Positions 43,609 through 53,763 are shown, counted from the stretch's first letter. The stretch: DNA of 64,000 bases from Saprospiraceae bacterium (GCA_028282725.1 JANQHF010000061.1:124001-188000); one strand, 5' to 3'. Numbers and translations are program-made. The notes: generated by a model from the letters alone, not told the origin.

Positions 43609-44005
43609 TGCTAATCCCGATTTTAGAGTAATAAATCCAAAATCCAATGAAGAGCAGTCCCATGCCGAGTATGCCAAGACCAATCAGGATTTCTGACCGT
43701 ATATTGGCATCTGAAATAAACAGGGCGATCATGGTCCATAAATAAAATGAAACGATAAATGCATTGGCGGCCGCTTTTTGCTTGACGCGCCGGCTGAATT
43801 CATCCTCAACTGCAAGTCCCTTTTTCTCGTCTTTCAATCTCTTGAACCCTATCACCATACTGAATATCACTGTGATCAGCACCAATATTGCAAGAGCATA
43901 TTCAATCAAGGTGAGTCTTTCCATTGTGGAGTACAACCAAAGACCTAACGAGAAAGTCACGGTTCCTGCTAATGTCAGGAGAAGCATAGCTTTTGTCTTT
44001 TTCAT
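43592..44005 (-). CDS. Four-helix membrane protein paired with the HTH regulator
   Basis: A 137-residue protein with four hydrophobic helices ([79 protein letters not shown]) and a cytoplasmic loop [15 protein letters not shown]. That loop and the neighbouring small XRE regulator resemble DUF2178-type proteins. Function unknown; the overlap of 17 bp suggests coupled translation. Confidence 0.8.
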   Translation of the reverse strand: MKKTKAMLLLTLAGTVTFSLGLWLYSTMERLTLIEYALAILVLITVIFSMVIGFKRLKDEKKGLAVEDEFSRRVKQKAAANAFIVSFYLWTMIALFISDANIRSEILIGLGILGMGLLFIGFWIYYSKIGISNENQD

Positions 44006-44137
44006 CGCAAATTCTTTTAGTTAAGTAAATCTAACATATAGTTAGAAATATATAACATATTCATGAAGTGAAAAGTTCAACAAATCCGGACGTTTACAAA
44101 GCCAGTAGTTAACTATCTTTAGGATCAACCGTGAATT

Positions 44138-44944
44138 ATGCTCCGCTTTTTTCGTCTCATTCGCAAATCGCTATTAAAATCCAATGCCATGAGGAAATAT
44201 GTTCTTTATGCCATCGGTGAGATCTTCCTTGTAGTATTTGGAATACTTATCGCTCTTCAGATCAATAACTGGAATACACATCGATTGGAGAGAATTCAAG
44301 AAAATCAACTTTTGCAACAATTAAAGGAAGAATTCAAAGATAATAAAGAGCAATTGCAAAGTAAGATTGATGTAAGACATCAAATGAATTTCGCAGCTTT
44401 TAGGCTCATGGAATTCGCTAAATCTGACGAGAATATTAAGAAGCGAGACAGTTTGGACATCTATCTTTTCAACACCGTTTTTCGTCCGACTTTTGACCCT
44501 GCCTTAGGAGTGACCAATGAGTTGATCAATTCTGGAAAGCTTTATCTCATAAGAAATGATGATTTGAGAAAAGCTCTTTCAGATTGGAGTGGGAAATATA
44601 TTGACGAATTGGAAGAGGAAGAACTAACAGTCTTTGAATTCATTGTTAAGGACTATTTTCCGTTTCTAATCAAGAATTACACGTTGAGAAATATGTTTAG
44701 CAATGTTCAGGATAGTAAACTATGGACGATGGTTCATCTGTACAGAGGACAGGATGTCATAGATAAAGTTGGAAATTCATCTATAATTGATGACGGTTCT
44801 CATCTTTTAAATAATCCTGATTTTGAAGATTTCATGGCCACTCTTATTGCCTGGAACAACAGTGCCAATAATCAATCCTACGGAGTGATTATAAAAATGG
44901 AAGAAATATTAGAGCTTATTGATAGGGAATTGACCAATCACTAA
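44138..44944 (+). CDS. DUF6090 family membrane-anchored protein
   Basis: A 268-residue protein with the typical start MLRFFRLIRKSLLKSNAMRKYVLYAIGEIFLVVFGILIALQINNWN (read in parts): a basic stretch and one membrane helix, followed by a long alpha-helical, partly coiled-coil region. The family is common in Bacteroidetes, often in several copies, with unknown function. The end (DFEDFMATLIAWNNSANNQS ... EILELIDRELTNH) matches the decayed copy at 52142-52310. The next gene starts 14 bp later. Confidence 0.87.
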   Translation: MLRFFRLIRKSLLKSNAMRKYVLYAIGEIFLVVFGILIALQINNWNTHRLERIQENQLLQQLKEEFKDNKEQLQSKIDVRHQMNFAAFRLMEFAKSDENIKKRDSLDIYLFNTVFRPTFDPALGVTNELINSGKLYLIRNDDLRKALSDWSGKYIDELEEEELTVFEFIVKDYFPFLIKNYTLRNMFSNVQDSKLWTMVHLYRGQDVIDKVGNSSIIDDGSHLLNNPDFEDFMATLIAWNNSANNQSYGVIIKMEEILELIDRELTNH

Positions 44945-44958
44945 ATATCCTAGTTCCC

Positions 44959-46131
44959 ATGATCGAAATTTCCTTAAAGCAAGCACGGTCCTTTATCATT
45001 GAAAGTCAGCTTCTTTCACATATACCAAAAGTGGGCAGGAAAAACAGGGCGCTCCGTGTATTTCACAGTCTTGGTTATGTACAGATTGATACCATTTCTG
45101 TAGTATCCCGATCACATCACCATATCCTTTGGTCGAGGGTGCATAATTATGAAAAACGCATCCTTGAAAAATTAGAGCAGGACAGGCACATATTTGAGTA
45201 TTGGGCACATGCGGCCAGTTATTTACCCATGAGAGACTACCGTTTTACCCTGGTTCCGAAACAAAAGATCCTGGAAGGCCCAGGGCACTGGTGGCCAAAA
45301 GACCAGAAATGGATCAATCTCGTGTATGACCGCATCAAGGCAGAAGGAGGACTCATGTCCAAGGATTTTAAAAAAGATCCGAATCTGGCCTACGACCATC
45401 CGTGGGGAGGTCATCCGGTCACCCAGGCAATCCGACAATTATTTATGGAAGGAAGGATTATGATTTCAGGGAGAAAAGGGTTTCAAAAAGTCTATGACCT
45501 CACCGAAAGAGTACTTCCGGAGCACGTGGATCAATCCATGCCTACCAGGAAGGAATATTATATTCATTTGATCAAACGGGATCTTCGGGCAAATGGAATA
45601 ATGAGAGCAACTGAAATAGGACACCTCATCAGTATTCCCAGAAATCAATTGATGCCCATATTAGACGAACTGATAGAAGATGATCTTTTACTCAAAGTTA
45701 GAATCAAGAGACTGGATGACCAGGTGTATTACGCATTGAAAGACCACTTTAATCATTCATTTGGAAAAACGAGACACCGTCAACTCCATATCCTTTCTCC
45801 CTTTGACAACCTGATCATTCAACGGAAAAGATTAAAAGAATTGTTCGGTTTTGAATATATCCTGGAATGCTATGTCCCAGCGGCAAAAAGAAAAGTGGGC
45901 TATTACAGTCTCCCCATTCTTTTGGGGTCCGAATTCGTAGGTCAAATAGATCTCAAGGCGGACAGAAGAAAAGAGGTGTTAGTAGTTAAAAATATTGTTT
46001 GGGAAAATAAAATAAAGAATAGAGAACAATTTGAAATACCCTTAAAGAAGAGATTGTTGGCATACTGTGTATTCAATGATTGTGAATCAATAACGGTAGA
46101 CGAAAAAGTAAAAAATCCAATAAACATTTGA
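44959..46131 (+). CDS. YcaQ/AlkX-like winged-helix DNA glycosylase family protein
   Basis: A 390-residue protein of the HTH_42 family that includes DNA crosslink glycosylases. Features: LGYVQIDTISVVSRSHHHILWSRV near residues 34-56, containing the Q-x-D active-site motif in QID. FEYWAHAASYLPMRDYRF near 74-91 and the late LSPFDNLIIQRKRLKELFGFEYILECYVP near 285-315 follow. A role in repairing bulky or crosslinked DNA is inferred from the family. 163 bp without recognised features follow. Confidence 0.87.
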   Translation: MIEISLKQARSFIIESQLLSHIPKVGRKNRALRVFHSLGYVQIDTISVVSRSHHHILWSRVHNYEKRILEKLEQDRHIFEYWAHAASYLPMRDYRFTLVPKQKILEGPGHWWPKDQKWINLVYDRIKAEGGLMSKDFKKDPNLAYDHPWGGHPVTQAIRQLFMEGRIMISGRKGFQKVYDLTERVLPEHVDQSMPTRKEYYIHLIKRDLRANGIMRATEIGHLISIPRNQLMPILDELIEDDLLLKVRIKRLDDQVYYALKDHFNHSFGKTRHRQLHILSPFDNLIIQRKRLKELFGFEYILECYVPAAKRKVGYYSLPILLGSEFVGQIDLKADRRKEVLVVKNIVWENKIKNREQFEIPLKKRLLAYCVFNDCESITVDEKVKNPINI

Positions 46132-46294
46132 GGAGCTTATCAAATTTGAAAATAAGAGAAATTCATATTCTAATAGATTTTAAAATGCAGATACAGGAAA
46201 TAAAATTACTTCACTGAATGTATTGTAAAACTATTTATCGAATTTTCAAATTATAAGAGTTTGTAACGATGCTTGTGTATTCGTGATCAAAGAA

Positions 46295-47965
46295 TTATTC
46301 TGATTGTGGATTAGGTGATACTACCTTAAAACCATCTCCTAAATTTTCGCCTAATGGCACGATATTGAATTTTGGCGTGGTTAATCTGGGAGTACATGGA
46401 AGAGAATGATTTTTGCAAGTATTGAGGTGTGTGCTTTTAAAGTATGAAAGGTTGTCCGTTGATTCCACAAAGGTTAATTGTGATTCTGAATAGGAACATG
46501 GAAAAACCAATTGTTCGGGTCGTTTCAATAAGCTATGGAAATGTGACCTATGAAAATACAGGATACATAGAAGCCAAATAACAATAACGATTGGGAATAT
46601 CAAATTTCGCCTTTTAAAAAATGAGTCTTCCTTAAATTGTAAAACCATACAAATAAATAACCCTATGCCGACAAAAATAAACCCATAGGCAAATCTAACA
46701 TCCGGTGCATTAAAGAACCAGAATAGAGAAGTGGCACTGAGAAATATACTTAGCAGGGAATATTTATTTCTGTGAAAATATAGTCCGACAGGAATGCAAA
46801 TAAAGGGTAAGAAATATGACAATGCCAAAAATTGATTCAAGATATCGAGCCGTTCCCACCATATGGGTACCCATTGTTTAAGGGGGTAATTAACAATGTC
46901 CAAATTGTTAGGTTGCCTTGCCCAACTTTTTATAACATCAAATTCAAATAGGACAGAGCTCCTCGGTATTTTCCATACAGCATCAAACAAATCAATATGT
47001 GCAAAGGGAAAGATAAGATACCCAGTCAAGTAATAGTTCCTGATCAAGTAAGGAGTATAGATGAATAGTGCCAGAGCAAAGATGCTTGTGATAAAAGTGC
47101 GTGATTTGCCTTGAAGTAACCAATGTCCAAGCAATATGATCACCAATACAGAACTCAGCTTATATGTCGGTAATAATAAGATTATTGACGGTAGGATCAA
47201 TGACCGGTTATTCTCCAGAAATAAAATGATCATTGCTATTATCAACGATGCACAGATAATATCCGGAGACGGGGAACTTGTACGAAGAGGAATGAAAAGT
47301 AAGGAAATCAGCAAAATGGTCAGGTAGAGCGAGGATTTGGTAATATCAACGGGAAAATATCTTTTAGACAAACGGTATAATTCTGTTAGAATTACTGAAT
47401 AGGTAATGGCATTAACCGGATGAATCAAGATTTTTTTACCAAATGCCATTACGTCCAGCGTAAATATGGCGGAAAGAGGAAAGAACATTGGATTAAAACC
47501 AAGTTGGGGTTGTAAATTACCCAGGCCTCTGACAACGGACCATTCACGAATCCATTTTATATTCTGTGTGTGATAATTGCCCGAATCAAACACGAATATT
47601 TCCTTTGAAACTACTACTAAAAGAAAAAGAAGCCACAGTATTGCTGCGACCTTGTTCGCTTTTAAAGAATCTAGAAAATGGGACCAGAATAAATTGACAT
47701 TGTATCGCAAACGAGGTACAAATACTAGGAATACACAGATAACAAAATATATTAAAACAAAAGTGATATTATTTATTGGAATGAGAAGCGAACCAATCGA
47801 GCAAAGAATGGAAAGTGATATAAATCCAATTAAATAAACATTGAATATTGAGAGTTCGATATTTTCATTTGCCCGAATATTGATTGTGCTCAGGAAACTA
47901 ACCAGAAGACCAGTATTGATGATCAAAGAAAAACAGATTAGATACCATATAACTGTTATAATCAC
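46295..47965 (-). CDS. Polytopic membrane protein, glycosyltransferase-C-like
   Basis: A 556-residue protein with about twelve hydrophobic helices and little else. The loop after the fourth helix (DSGNYHTQNIKWIREWSVVRGLGNLQPQLGFNPMFF in parts) resembles the LIC_10190/ArnT-like membrane proteins, where an acidic residue in the first large loop binds lipid-linked sugar. The last ~70 residues are outside the membrane and contain two cysteine pairs. The gene appears more A+T-rich than its neighbours, which can signal acquisition. Function is inferred only from layout. Confidence 0.75.
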   Translation of the reverse strand: MIITVIWYLICFSLIINTGLLVSFLSTINIRANENIELSIFNVYLIGFISLSILCSIGSLLIPINNITFVLIYFVICVFLVFVPRLRYNVNLFWSHFLDSLKANKVAAILWLLFLLVVVSKEIFVFDSGNYHTQNIKWIREWSVVRGLGNLQPQLGFNPMFFPLSAIFTLDVMAFGKKILIHPVNAITYSVILTELYRLSKRYFPVDITKSSLYLTILLISLLFIPLRTSSPSPDIICASLIIAMIILFLENNRSLILPSIILLLPTYKLSSVLVIILLGHWLLQGKSRTFITSIFALALFIYTPYLIRNYYLTGYLIFPFAHIDLFDAVWKIPRSSVLFEFDVIKSWARQPNNLDIVNYPLKQWVPIWWERLDILNQFLALSYFLPFICIPVGLYFHRNKYSLLSIFLSATSLFWFFNAPDVRFAYGFIFVGIGLFICMVLQFKEDSFFKRRNLIFPIVIVIWLLCILYFHRSHFHSLLKRPEQLVFPCSYSESQLTFVESTDNLSYFKSTHLNTCKNHSLPCTPRLTTPKFNIVPLGENLGDGFKVVSPNPQSE

Positions 47966-48181
47966 TGTTAAAACATAATCTAAAAGAGGAGGAAATATTT
48001 AGTACCGAACAGGTAATTATATAGAATAGAAAAAAGGAACATAATGGATGAAACGTTCCATATTAATTTCAACACTGTCGATTGAGAAATCAAATTAAAG
48101 GCAAAATAAAATAATTGAATGAGAACTATTCTTCTATCCAGGTTAATAATTTATATTACTATGCAATCAATTTTCAGAGAA

Positions 48182-49702
48182 ATGAAGAATCTCATAATTA
48201 GCTCCATTATAGTTTTGGCTGTATTTACTTGTTACGGACAAGAAAGCCAACAAAAATCTTCTGATCCCATTCCAGAGGGTGAAATCTCAATAACCGATCA
48301 ACAGGTATCGATTAATGGGCAGACCATTGAACTTTCTGCCCATGCGGGAACCATGCAGCTACGGGATGAGAATAATGAACCTATAGCGCTATTCGGGCAT
48401 ACTGCGTACTTTAAAAAAGGAGCCTCCAAGGATCGTCCGATCATGTTTGCCTATAACGGAGGACCCGGATCTTCTTCATTCTGGCTGCACATGGGTGTCC
48501 TCGGACCCAAAAGAATTCTCGTGAATGACCCGGATTTCACACCAGCCGCACCTTATCAATTAGTCAATAATGAATGGTCCATTTTGGATGTTGCAGATCT
48601 GGTCATGATCGATCCCGTTGGGACAGGGTTGAGCGTACCGGTAGGGAAATCCGAATTTAAGGACTTTTGGGGTGTGGATCAGGACATTCGAAGCATTAGT
48701 CTTTTTATCACCCAATTCCTGATTAAGCATGATCGCCTGAATTCACCTAAATTTCTCCTGGGAGAAAGCTATGGCACATTCCGTAATGCGGGTGTTATGA
48801 ATAAACTATTGAGTCAGGGCATTGCATTGAATGGAGTCATCATGGTCTCGGCAGTCTTTGATTTGAGATCCCTCGTTTTCCCTCCTGGAGATGATCTTCC
48901 CTACATTGTTCACTTCCCCACATATGCAGCTACCTCTTGGTACCATAATATGGTCACCGACAAAAAAGGATCACTTGAAGAATTCCTGGAGGATGTACGA
49001 AGATTCACCGGGGACGAATATGTACCTGCTCTCTTCAAGGGCGATCAATTAAATCCGGCTGAAAAAGAATCAATGGCACAAAAGCTCTCTGATTATACCG
49101 GAATTGATGCGGATGTCTGGTATAAAGCAGACTTGAGAATTACCAACGGAGAGTATTTTGCCGAATTAAAGCGCGATGAAGGAATGACGGTGGGTCGTCT
49201 GGATTCCAGGTATATTGGTATCAGTCAGGATTTGTTGAGTCAAAATGCTTCTTACGATCCGCAAAGTCTTGCCATATCTCCAGCATATATCACTCAATTC
49301 CTGGACTATCTGCACCAGGATCTGAAAGTTAATAAGGACCTTATGTATTCGATTACCGCCGGAAGAAGAGAAGGTTTCAAATGGGATTGGAAGCACGAAG
49401 GTAATATGAGATGGGGCACCCAGGCAGCCATCAATACGGGCATTGATATGGCAAGAGCGTTGACCCGGGATCCCAATATGAAGGTGTTGATTATGAATGG
49501 ATATTACGATCTGGCCACGGTTTTTTATGGCGTCGAACATTCCATAGATCATCTGGGCTTGCCGTCGGATATCAAGGATAATATCACCATGACCTACTAT
49601 GAAGCAGGTCATATGATGTATACTCACAAACCTTCTCTGATCAAATTCAAGAAGGACCTCGTTGACTTCATCGAAGCTTCTAAACCCGCATTGAAACCCT
49701 AG
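48182..49702 (+). CDS. Secreted S10 family serine carboxypeptidase
   Basis: A 506-residue exported peptidase with signal peptide (MKNLIISSIIVLAVFTCYGQ). ATG at 48182 is chosen over the in-frame 48119 because it begins the signal. Motifs: oxyanion NGGPGSSSFW near residue 92, nucleophile GESYGT (serine near 196), aspartate in NGYYDLAT near 440 and histidine in AGHMMY near 474. It removes C-terminal residues from peptides. Followed after 29 bp by an M1 aminopeptidase, giving a peptide-degrading pair. Confidence 0.92.
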   Translation: MKNLIISSIIVLAVFTCYGQESQQKSSDPIPEGEISITDQQVSINGQTIELSAHAGTMQLRDENNEPIALFGHTAYFKKGASKDRPIMFAYNGGPGSSSFWLHMGVLGPKRILVNDPDFTPAAPYQLVNNEWSILDVADLVMIDPVGTGLSVPVGKSEFKDFWGVDQDIRSISLFITQFLIKHDRLNSPKFLLGESYGTFRNAGVMNKLLSQGIALNGVIMVSAVFDLRSLVFPPGDDLPYIVHFPTYAATSWYHNMVTDKKGSLEEFLEDVRRFTGDEYVPALFKGDQLNPAEKESMAQKLSDYTGIDADVWYKADLRITNGEYFAELKRDEGMTVGRLDSRYIGISQDLLSQNASYDPQSLAISPAYITQFLDYLHQDLKVNKDLMYSITAGRREGFKWDWKHEGNMRWGTQAAINTGIDMARALTRDPNMKVLIMNGYYDLATVFYGVEHSIDHLGLPSDIKDNITMTYYEAGHMMYTHKPSLIKFKKDLVDFIEASKPALKP

Positions 49703-49731
49703 TTATTCACTTCCAAAACTTTGTATTGAAA

Positions 49732-52122
49732 ATGAAAAAATCACTCAATCTTCATAAGATCTTCTGTCTTTCATTGTTCATGTTCGGACTACTTTGCTCA
49801 TCTCATTTGGGATCGCAGAACACTTCCAACCATGGAAACAAATTCGAGCAAATCGATCCATTACTTCCTACTCCAAATGAATACAGAAGCATAGATGGTT
49901 CACCCGGACCAAAGTACTGGCAACAAAAATGTGATTACAAGATCGACTGTACCCTGGACACCGAAAGACACCGGTTGATCGGAAGCGAAACAATTACTTA
50001 CACCAATAATTCACCGAATACTTTACGTTATCTCTGGTTGCAGTTGGACGAAAATCAGCACTCTGTTGAAAACAGTAATCAATATTTTGACCCGAGCTCG
50101 ATTAAAGACATAATGAGCAGGAATGACCTGAGAAGTCTTGAACCCCACAATGAGGTTAGGGATTATGGAGTACATATACAGGAAGTAGTCGATGCCTCCG
50201 GAAATCCATTGGACTATACGATCAATCAAACATTGATGAGGATCATCTTGCCCGTGCCCATCAGTACTGGAGAGCAATTTACATTTCGCGTCAGGTGGTA
50301 CTACAATGTTGTCGACCGGGTAGCTTTGATGGAGCTCAATAAGGATTTTGCCAATTATCCCCGTGGTGGGTATGAGCACTTTCCGAAGGACGGAAATGAT
50401 TTGTACACGATTACACAATGGTATCCAAGACTTTGTGCCTATACTGATGCCAGAGGCTGGCAGACCAATCAATTTACGGGACAAGCCGAGTTTGCACTGA
50501 CATTCGGAGATTTTGAAGTTAGCATGACCCTCCCATCAGATTTTATAGTTGGATCTACAGGGGAGTGTCAGAATTATGAGGAAGTGCTCAGTCCTACGCA
50601 GTTGGAGCGATGGACACAGGCACAGAACGCAGAGGAACCTGTTGAGATCGTTACCCTGGAAGAGGCCAAAGCAAATGAGCAGGCACCCAAAGCTTCGGAT
50701 ACGAAGACATGGATTTATAAAGCCGGGAATGTTCGCGATTTTGCCTGGACAGCAAGCCGGAAGTTTATTTGGGATGCATTTCCACATACTACTTCCGAAG
50801 GCTTAAAAGTGATGTGTATGAGTTATTACGGCAAGGAAGCTTATCCGATTTATCGACGATATTCATCCAAGGCTGTCAAACAGACACTTGTTACCTATTC
50901 AAAATTTACAATCCCATATCCATATCCTGTTGCGATTTCCGTAGAAGCTCAAAATGGTATGGAATATCCCATGATCTGTTTTAACCCGGGAAGAGCTGAA
51001 GAGGATGGCACCTATAGTGAATTCGCCAAAAATGCAGCTATTGGAGTCATCATTCATGAAGTAGGCCACAATTACTTTCCCATGATTATCAATAGCGATG
51101 AGAGACAATGGACCTGGATGGATGAAGGGTTGAATAGCTTTGTTCAATACCTCACAGAAGCAGAATTCGATAACAACTTTGATCATGGGTTTGGCCCTAC
51201 TACGACAATAGTCGACTATATGAGATTGCCCAAAGATCAGTTAGAACCTATCATGACCAACGGCGAAAATCTGATCAATTTTGGTGCCAATGCCTACACT
51301 AAACCTGCAGCAGGTCTCAACATGCTCCGCGAAACCATTATGGGACGGGAGCTATTCGATTTTGCCTTTAAAGAGTACTGCAGAAGATGGGCTTTCAAAT
51401 CACCCTCACCGGCTGATTTTTTCAGGAGTATGGAAGATGCGAGTGGGATGGATCTGGATTGGTTTTGGCGAGGATGGTTTTACAGCATAGATGCTACCGA
51501 TATTTCTTTGGATACCATAATCTGGTATAAGGTGGATCTTGAAAACGACCCCGAAAAAGTCACAGATACTTTCAATTTTAAAATAGAAAAACCATTTGAC
51601 GATATTTCCAAGATCAGAAATAAAGAGTCGGGAATGAAATTCACGGTCGATGAAGACAAGGAACTGCAGGATTTCTACACCTATTATAACCCCTGGGAGA
51701 CGAGTGATTCTTCTATGGCATTTATCACAAATCGTTATGAAGAGACCTACAGCCCGAAAGAAAAAATGGAGCTCTTCGGTGACATGAATTATTATGAATT
51801 GCAATTCAGTAATAAAGGCGGTTTGGTCATGCCTGTAATTATAGAATGGACATTTGAAGATGGGAGTGTAGAAATGGAAACGATCCCGGTCCAAATCTGG
51901 CGCAAGAATGAAAATCAGTTTACCAAGGTCTTTGCCAAAGACAAAGTGGTTACTGCCATACGAATTGATCCATTTAAGGAAACTGCGGATGTGGACGAAA
52001 GCAATAATAACTGGCCGGTCAGAGAAGTACCAAGTCGTTTCCAGGTCTTTAAGGCCAATAAACAGGTGCCTCCACTCAACCCCATGCAAAAGGCAAGGAA
52101 GAAAAAAGAAATAAAGCCTTAG
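49732..52122 (+). CDS. Secreted M1 family metallopeptidase
   Basis: A 796-residue gluzincin aminopeptidase with signal peptide (ICLSLFMFGLLCSS-type, residues ~10-25). The zinc site HEVGHNYFP lies near residue 442, with the third ligand in WMDEGLNSF. The gatekeeper region AQNGMEYPMICF replaces the usual GAMEN with NGMEY. The C-terminal part (beyond ~620) looks like beta-sandwich material. ATG at 49732 fits better than the TTG at 49726. It likely acts on oligopeptides with the S10 enzyme before it. Confidence 0.92.
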   Translation: MKKSLNLHKIFCLSLFMFGLLCSSHLGSQNTSNHGNKFEQIDPLLPTPNEYRSIDGSPGPKYWQQKCDYKIDCTLDTERHRLIGSETITYTNNSPNTLRYLWLQLDENQHSVENSNQYFDPSSIKDIMSRNDLRSLEPHNEVRDYGVHIQEVVDASGNPLDYTINQTLMRIILPVPISTGEQFTFRVRWYYNVVDRVALMELNKDFANYPRGGYEHFPKDGNDLYTITQWYPRLCAYTDARGWQTNQFTGQAEFALTFGDFEVSMTLPSDFIVGSTGECQNYEEVLSPTQLERWTQAQNAEEPVEIVTLEEAKANEQAPKASDTKTWIYKAGNVRDFAWTASRKFIWDAFPHTTSEGLKVMCMSYYGKEAYPIYRRYSSKAVKQTLVTYSKFTIPYPYPVAISVEAQNGMEYPMICFNPGRAEEDGTYSEFAKNAAIGVIIHEVGHNYFPMIINSDERQWTWMDEGLNSFVQYLTEAEFDNNFDHGFGPTTTIVDYMRLPKDQLEPIMTNGENLINFGANAYTKPAAGLNMLRETIMGRELFDFAFKEYCRRWAFKSPSPADFFRSMEDASGMDLDWFWRGWFYSIDATDISLDTIIWYKVDLENDPEKVTDTFNFKIEKPFDDISKIRNKESGMKFTVDEDKELQDFYTYYNPWETSDSSMAFITNRYEETYSPKEKMELFGDMNYYELQFSNKGGLVMPVIIEWTFEDGSVEMETIPVQIWRKNENQFTKVFAKDKVVTAIRIDPFKETADVDESNNNWPVREVPSRFQVFKANKQVPPLNPMQKARKKKEIKP

Positions 52123-52141
52123 CCAAAGGAAAATACGTTTT

Positions 52142-52310
52142 ATGTTCCGATTATACCGTCTCTTACGAAAAGCGTAAGGAACTTAGAGACATGTATGCAA
52201 CATTAGCCGCTATAAGCAATGTCAATGCTCAATATCTCAATGCTTTTGGAAATTCCGCCAAAGAGATTATTGAGTATATTCAGGTGAATTACCATCTCAA
52301 AAGCGAATAA
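52142..52310 (+). pseudogene. Decayed DUF6090 gene
   Basis: The stretch begins with ATG and 11 codons (MFRLYRLLRKA) like DUF6090 starts, hits a stop, and then a second frame (from 52191, and open further upstream) reads YATLAAISNVNAQYLNAFG and ends KEIIEYIQVNYHLKSE. That tail aligns by eye with the end of the DUF6090 protein at 44138 (ATLIAWNNSANN ... EILELIDREL). Start and end of a gene with its middle deleted is the simplest reading. The stretch from 52123 to 52370 holds nothing else. Confidence 0.5.
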
Positions 52311-52369
52311 ATAGATACGTACATCTAAAAAGCTCTCTCCGATTTATCAATTGAATTTATTATTGAATT

Positions 52370-52513
52370 ATGGAGATCATCAATTTGGTTACCTTGTTTG
52401 CCATCATTCTTACGGCTCGATTGATCATGCGCTTAATAATGAAAATAGGTGAATTTGATAAAGAAGAAGACTCCTCAAAACTCTTGAACAATGGCTTGGA
52501 TAAAAACCATTGA
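52370..52513 (+). CDS. 47-residue membrane protein overlapping the AhpD-like gene
   Basis: A short gene from ATG at 52370 with one membrane helix (INLVTLFAIILTARLIMRLIM) and a charged tail (KIGEFDKEEDSSKLLNN). It overlaps the start of the next gene by 23 bp, suggesting translational coupling. No family recognised. It is supported by composition and overlap, not by homology. Confidence 0.5.
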   Translation: MEIINLVTLFAIILTARLIMRLIMKIGEFDKEEDSSKLLNNGLDKNH

Positions 52514-53096
52514 ATACAGCAGTTCGACCGGGGCACTTAAGCGAATATACGAGAGAGTAAAAGGCCCAAACGACAACGTAGACAACGTATTGAAAGTACA
52601 TAGTTTGAGACCGCACACACTCAAAGGGCATATGGTCCTTTACAAAAGCGTTCTGCACAATTCTAATAATGAATTGCCCAAATGGTATCTCGAAAGTATA
52701 GGAGTTTATGTCAGCCTGTTGAATCATTGCGAATATTGTGTTCGGCATCATTTTGAAGGATTGAAAAGACTCATCAAGGACGACACCAAGGCAGACGCCA
52801 TCATGAATGCTCTCTCAACCGGTCAATTGGGGAGTGTCTTCAGTCCGAAATTTAAAAAAGGATTGGAACATGCGAGGAAGCTTACTTTGACTCATTCCAA
52901 AATCGATGAGTCCGAGATTCAGGAAATCCGTCATGCAGGATTCAGTGATGGAGAAATATTGGAAATCAACCAGGTGGCCAGCTATTTCAATTATGTAAAC
53001 CGAACTGTTGTAGGACTTGGAGTAAGTCTTCAGGGAGACATTCTCGGATTATCTCCAAATGATAGCGATAATCCCGAAGACTGGAAACATCAATAA
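52491..53096 (+). CDS. Carboxymuconolactone decarboxylase/AhpD-fold protein
   Basis: A 201-residue alpha-helical protein. The redox motif HCEYCVRHH (C80, C83, H86, H87) is the C-x2-C-x2-3-H of AhpD-like peroxidase-related proteins. Flanking helices (KVHSLRPHTLKGHMVLYKSVLHN; GFSDGEILEINQVASYFNYVNR) match the uncharacterised peroxidase-related group. Likely a thiol-dependent reductase or peroxidase; substrate unknown. The DUF2306 gene follows after 17 bp. Confidence 0.88.
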   Translation: MAWIKTIEYSSSTGALKRIYERVKGPNDNVDNVLKVHSLRPHTLKGHMVLYKSVLHNSNNELPKWYLESIGVYVSLLNHCEYCVRHHFEGLKRLIKDDTKADAIMNALSTGQLGSVFSPKFKKGLEHARKLTLTHSKIDESEIQEIRHAGFSDGEILEINQVASYFNYVNRTVVGLGVSLQGDILGLSPNDSDNPEDWKHQ

Positions 53097-53113
53097 TCTA
53101 AAAACTATTCGTA

Positions 53114-53737
53114 ATGAAAAACACTGCAACACCTACAACTAAAGTATGGCTTAACAGGACAGGATGGTCTTTGATAATCCTGACCGGAGCTGCTTTTCTT
53201 GTATTGGTAGCATTTCGATACTTCGTTTTTACAGAGGAAGTTTATGATCGTTTCTGGGCAATCAAATGGTGGGTTCTTGGACACGTATTGACGGGTTCGA
53301 TTGCTCTGATCATCGGTCCAATTCAATTTTGGAAATCATTTCGAAATAAATACATACATCTGCACCGCACTCTTGGCAAGATCTACCTGATCACCATCTT
53401 AGCGGGCTCTCTCTGTGCATTTGTGATGGCCGGAACGAGCGCACTAGCAATAAGTTGGCAATGGGCTGCTTCATTGGGCATCCTTGGGGTCGCCTGGGTG
53501 ATCACTGCAGGCATGGCTTATATTTCGATTCGCAAAAAGAAAATTGTCCAGCATAAGGAATGGATGATCAGAAGTTACATCGTGACATTTGCTTTTGTCA
53601 CTTTTCGGATATTCGTTGCAATGGGAATGGCTGCGGGACTGGGAGAGTTTGATGAAGTCGCACCTTCAGCAGGCTGGACATCCTGGACGATACCGCTTTT
53701 AATTGCGGAGGTATTTATTCAATGGGGCAAGGATTAA
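53114..53737 (+). CDS. DUF2306 family membrane protein
   Basis: A 207-residue protein with about six helices. DUF2306 features include WVLGHVLTGSIALIIGPIQFWKSFRNKYIHLHRTLGKIYLITIL in pieces (residues 49-95), the H-R-x-L-G-K turn, and QHKEWMIRSYIVTFAFVTFRI near 145-165. Function unknown. It lies 17 bp after the AhpD-fold gene and convergent with the M23 gene, 26 bp away. Confidence 0.88.
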   Translation: MKNTATPTTKVWLNRTGWSLIILTGAAFLVLVAFRYFVFTEEVYDRFWAIKWWVLGHVLTGSIALIIGPIQFWKSFRNKYIHLHRTLGKIYLITILAGSLCAFVMAGTSALAISWQWAASLGILGVAWVITAGMAYISIRKKKIVQHKEWMIRSYIVTFAFVTFRIFVAMGMAAGLGEFDEVAPSAGWTSWTIPLLIAEVFIQWGKD

Positions 53738-53763
53738 AAATATCAATTGATATTCTTTCCAAA

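Noticed and set aside
53739..53755. ATATCAATTGATAT palindrome between DUF2306 and M23 genes
   Set aside because: It is short and A+T-rich; a chance palindrome is likely and there is no T-run or second copy seen.
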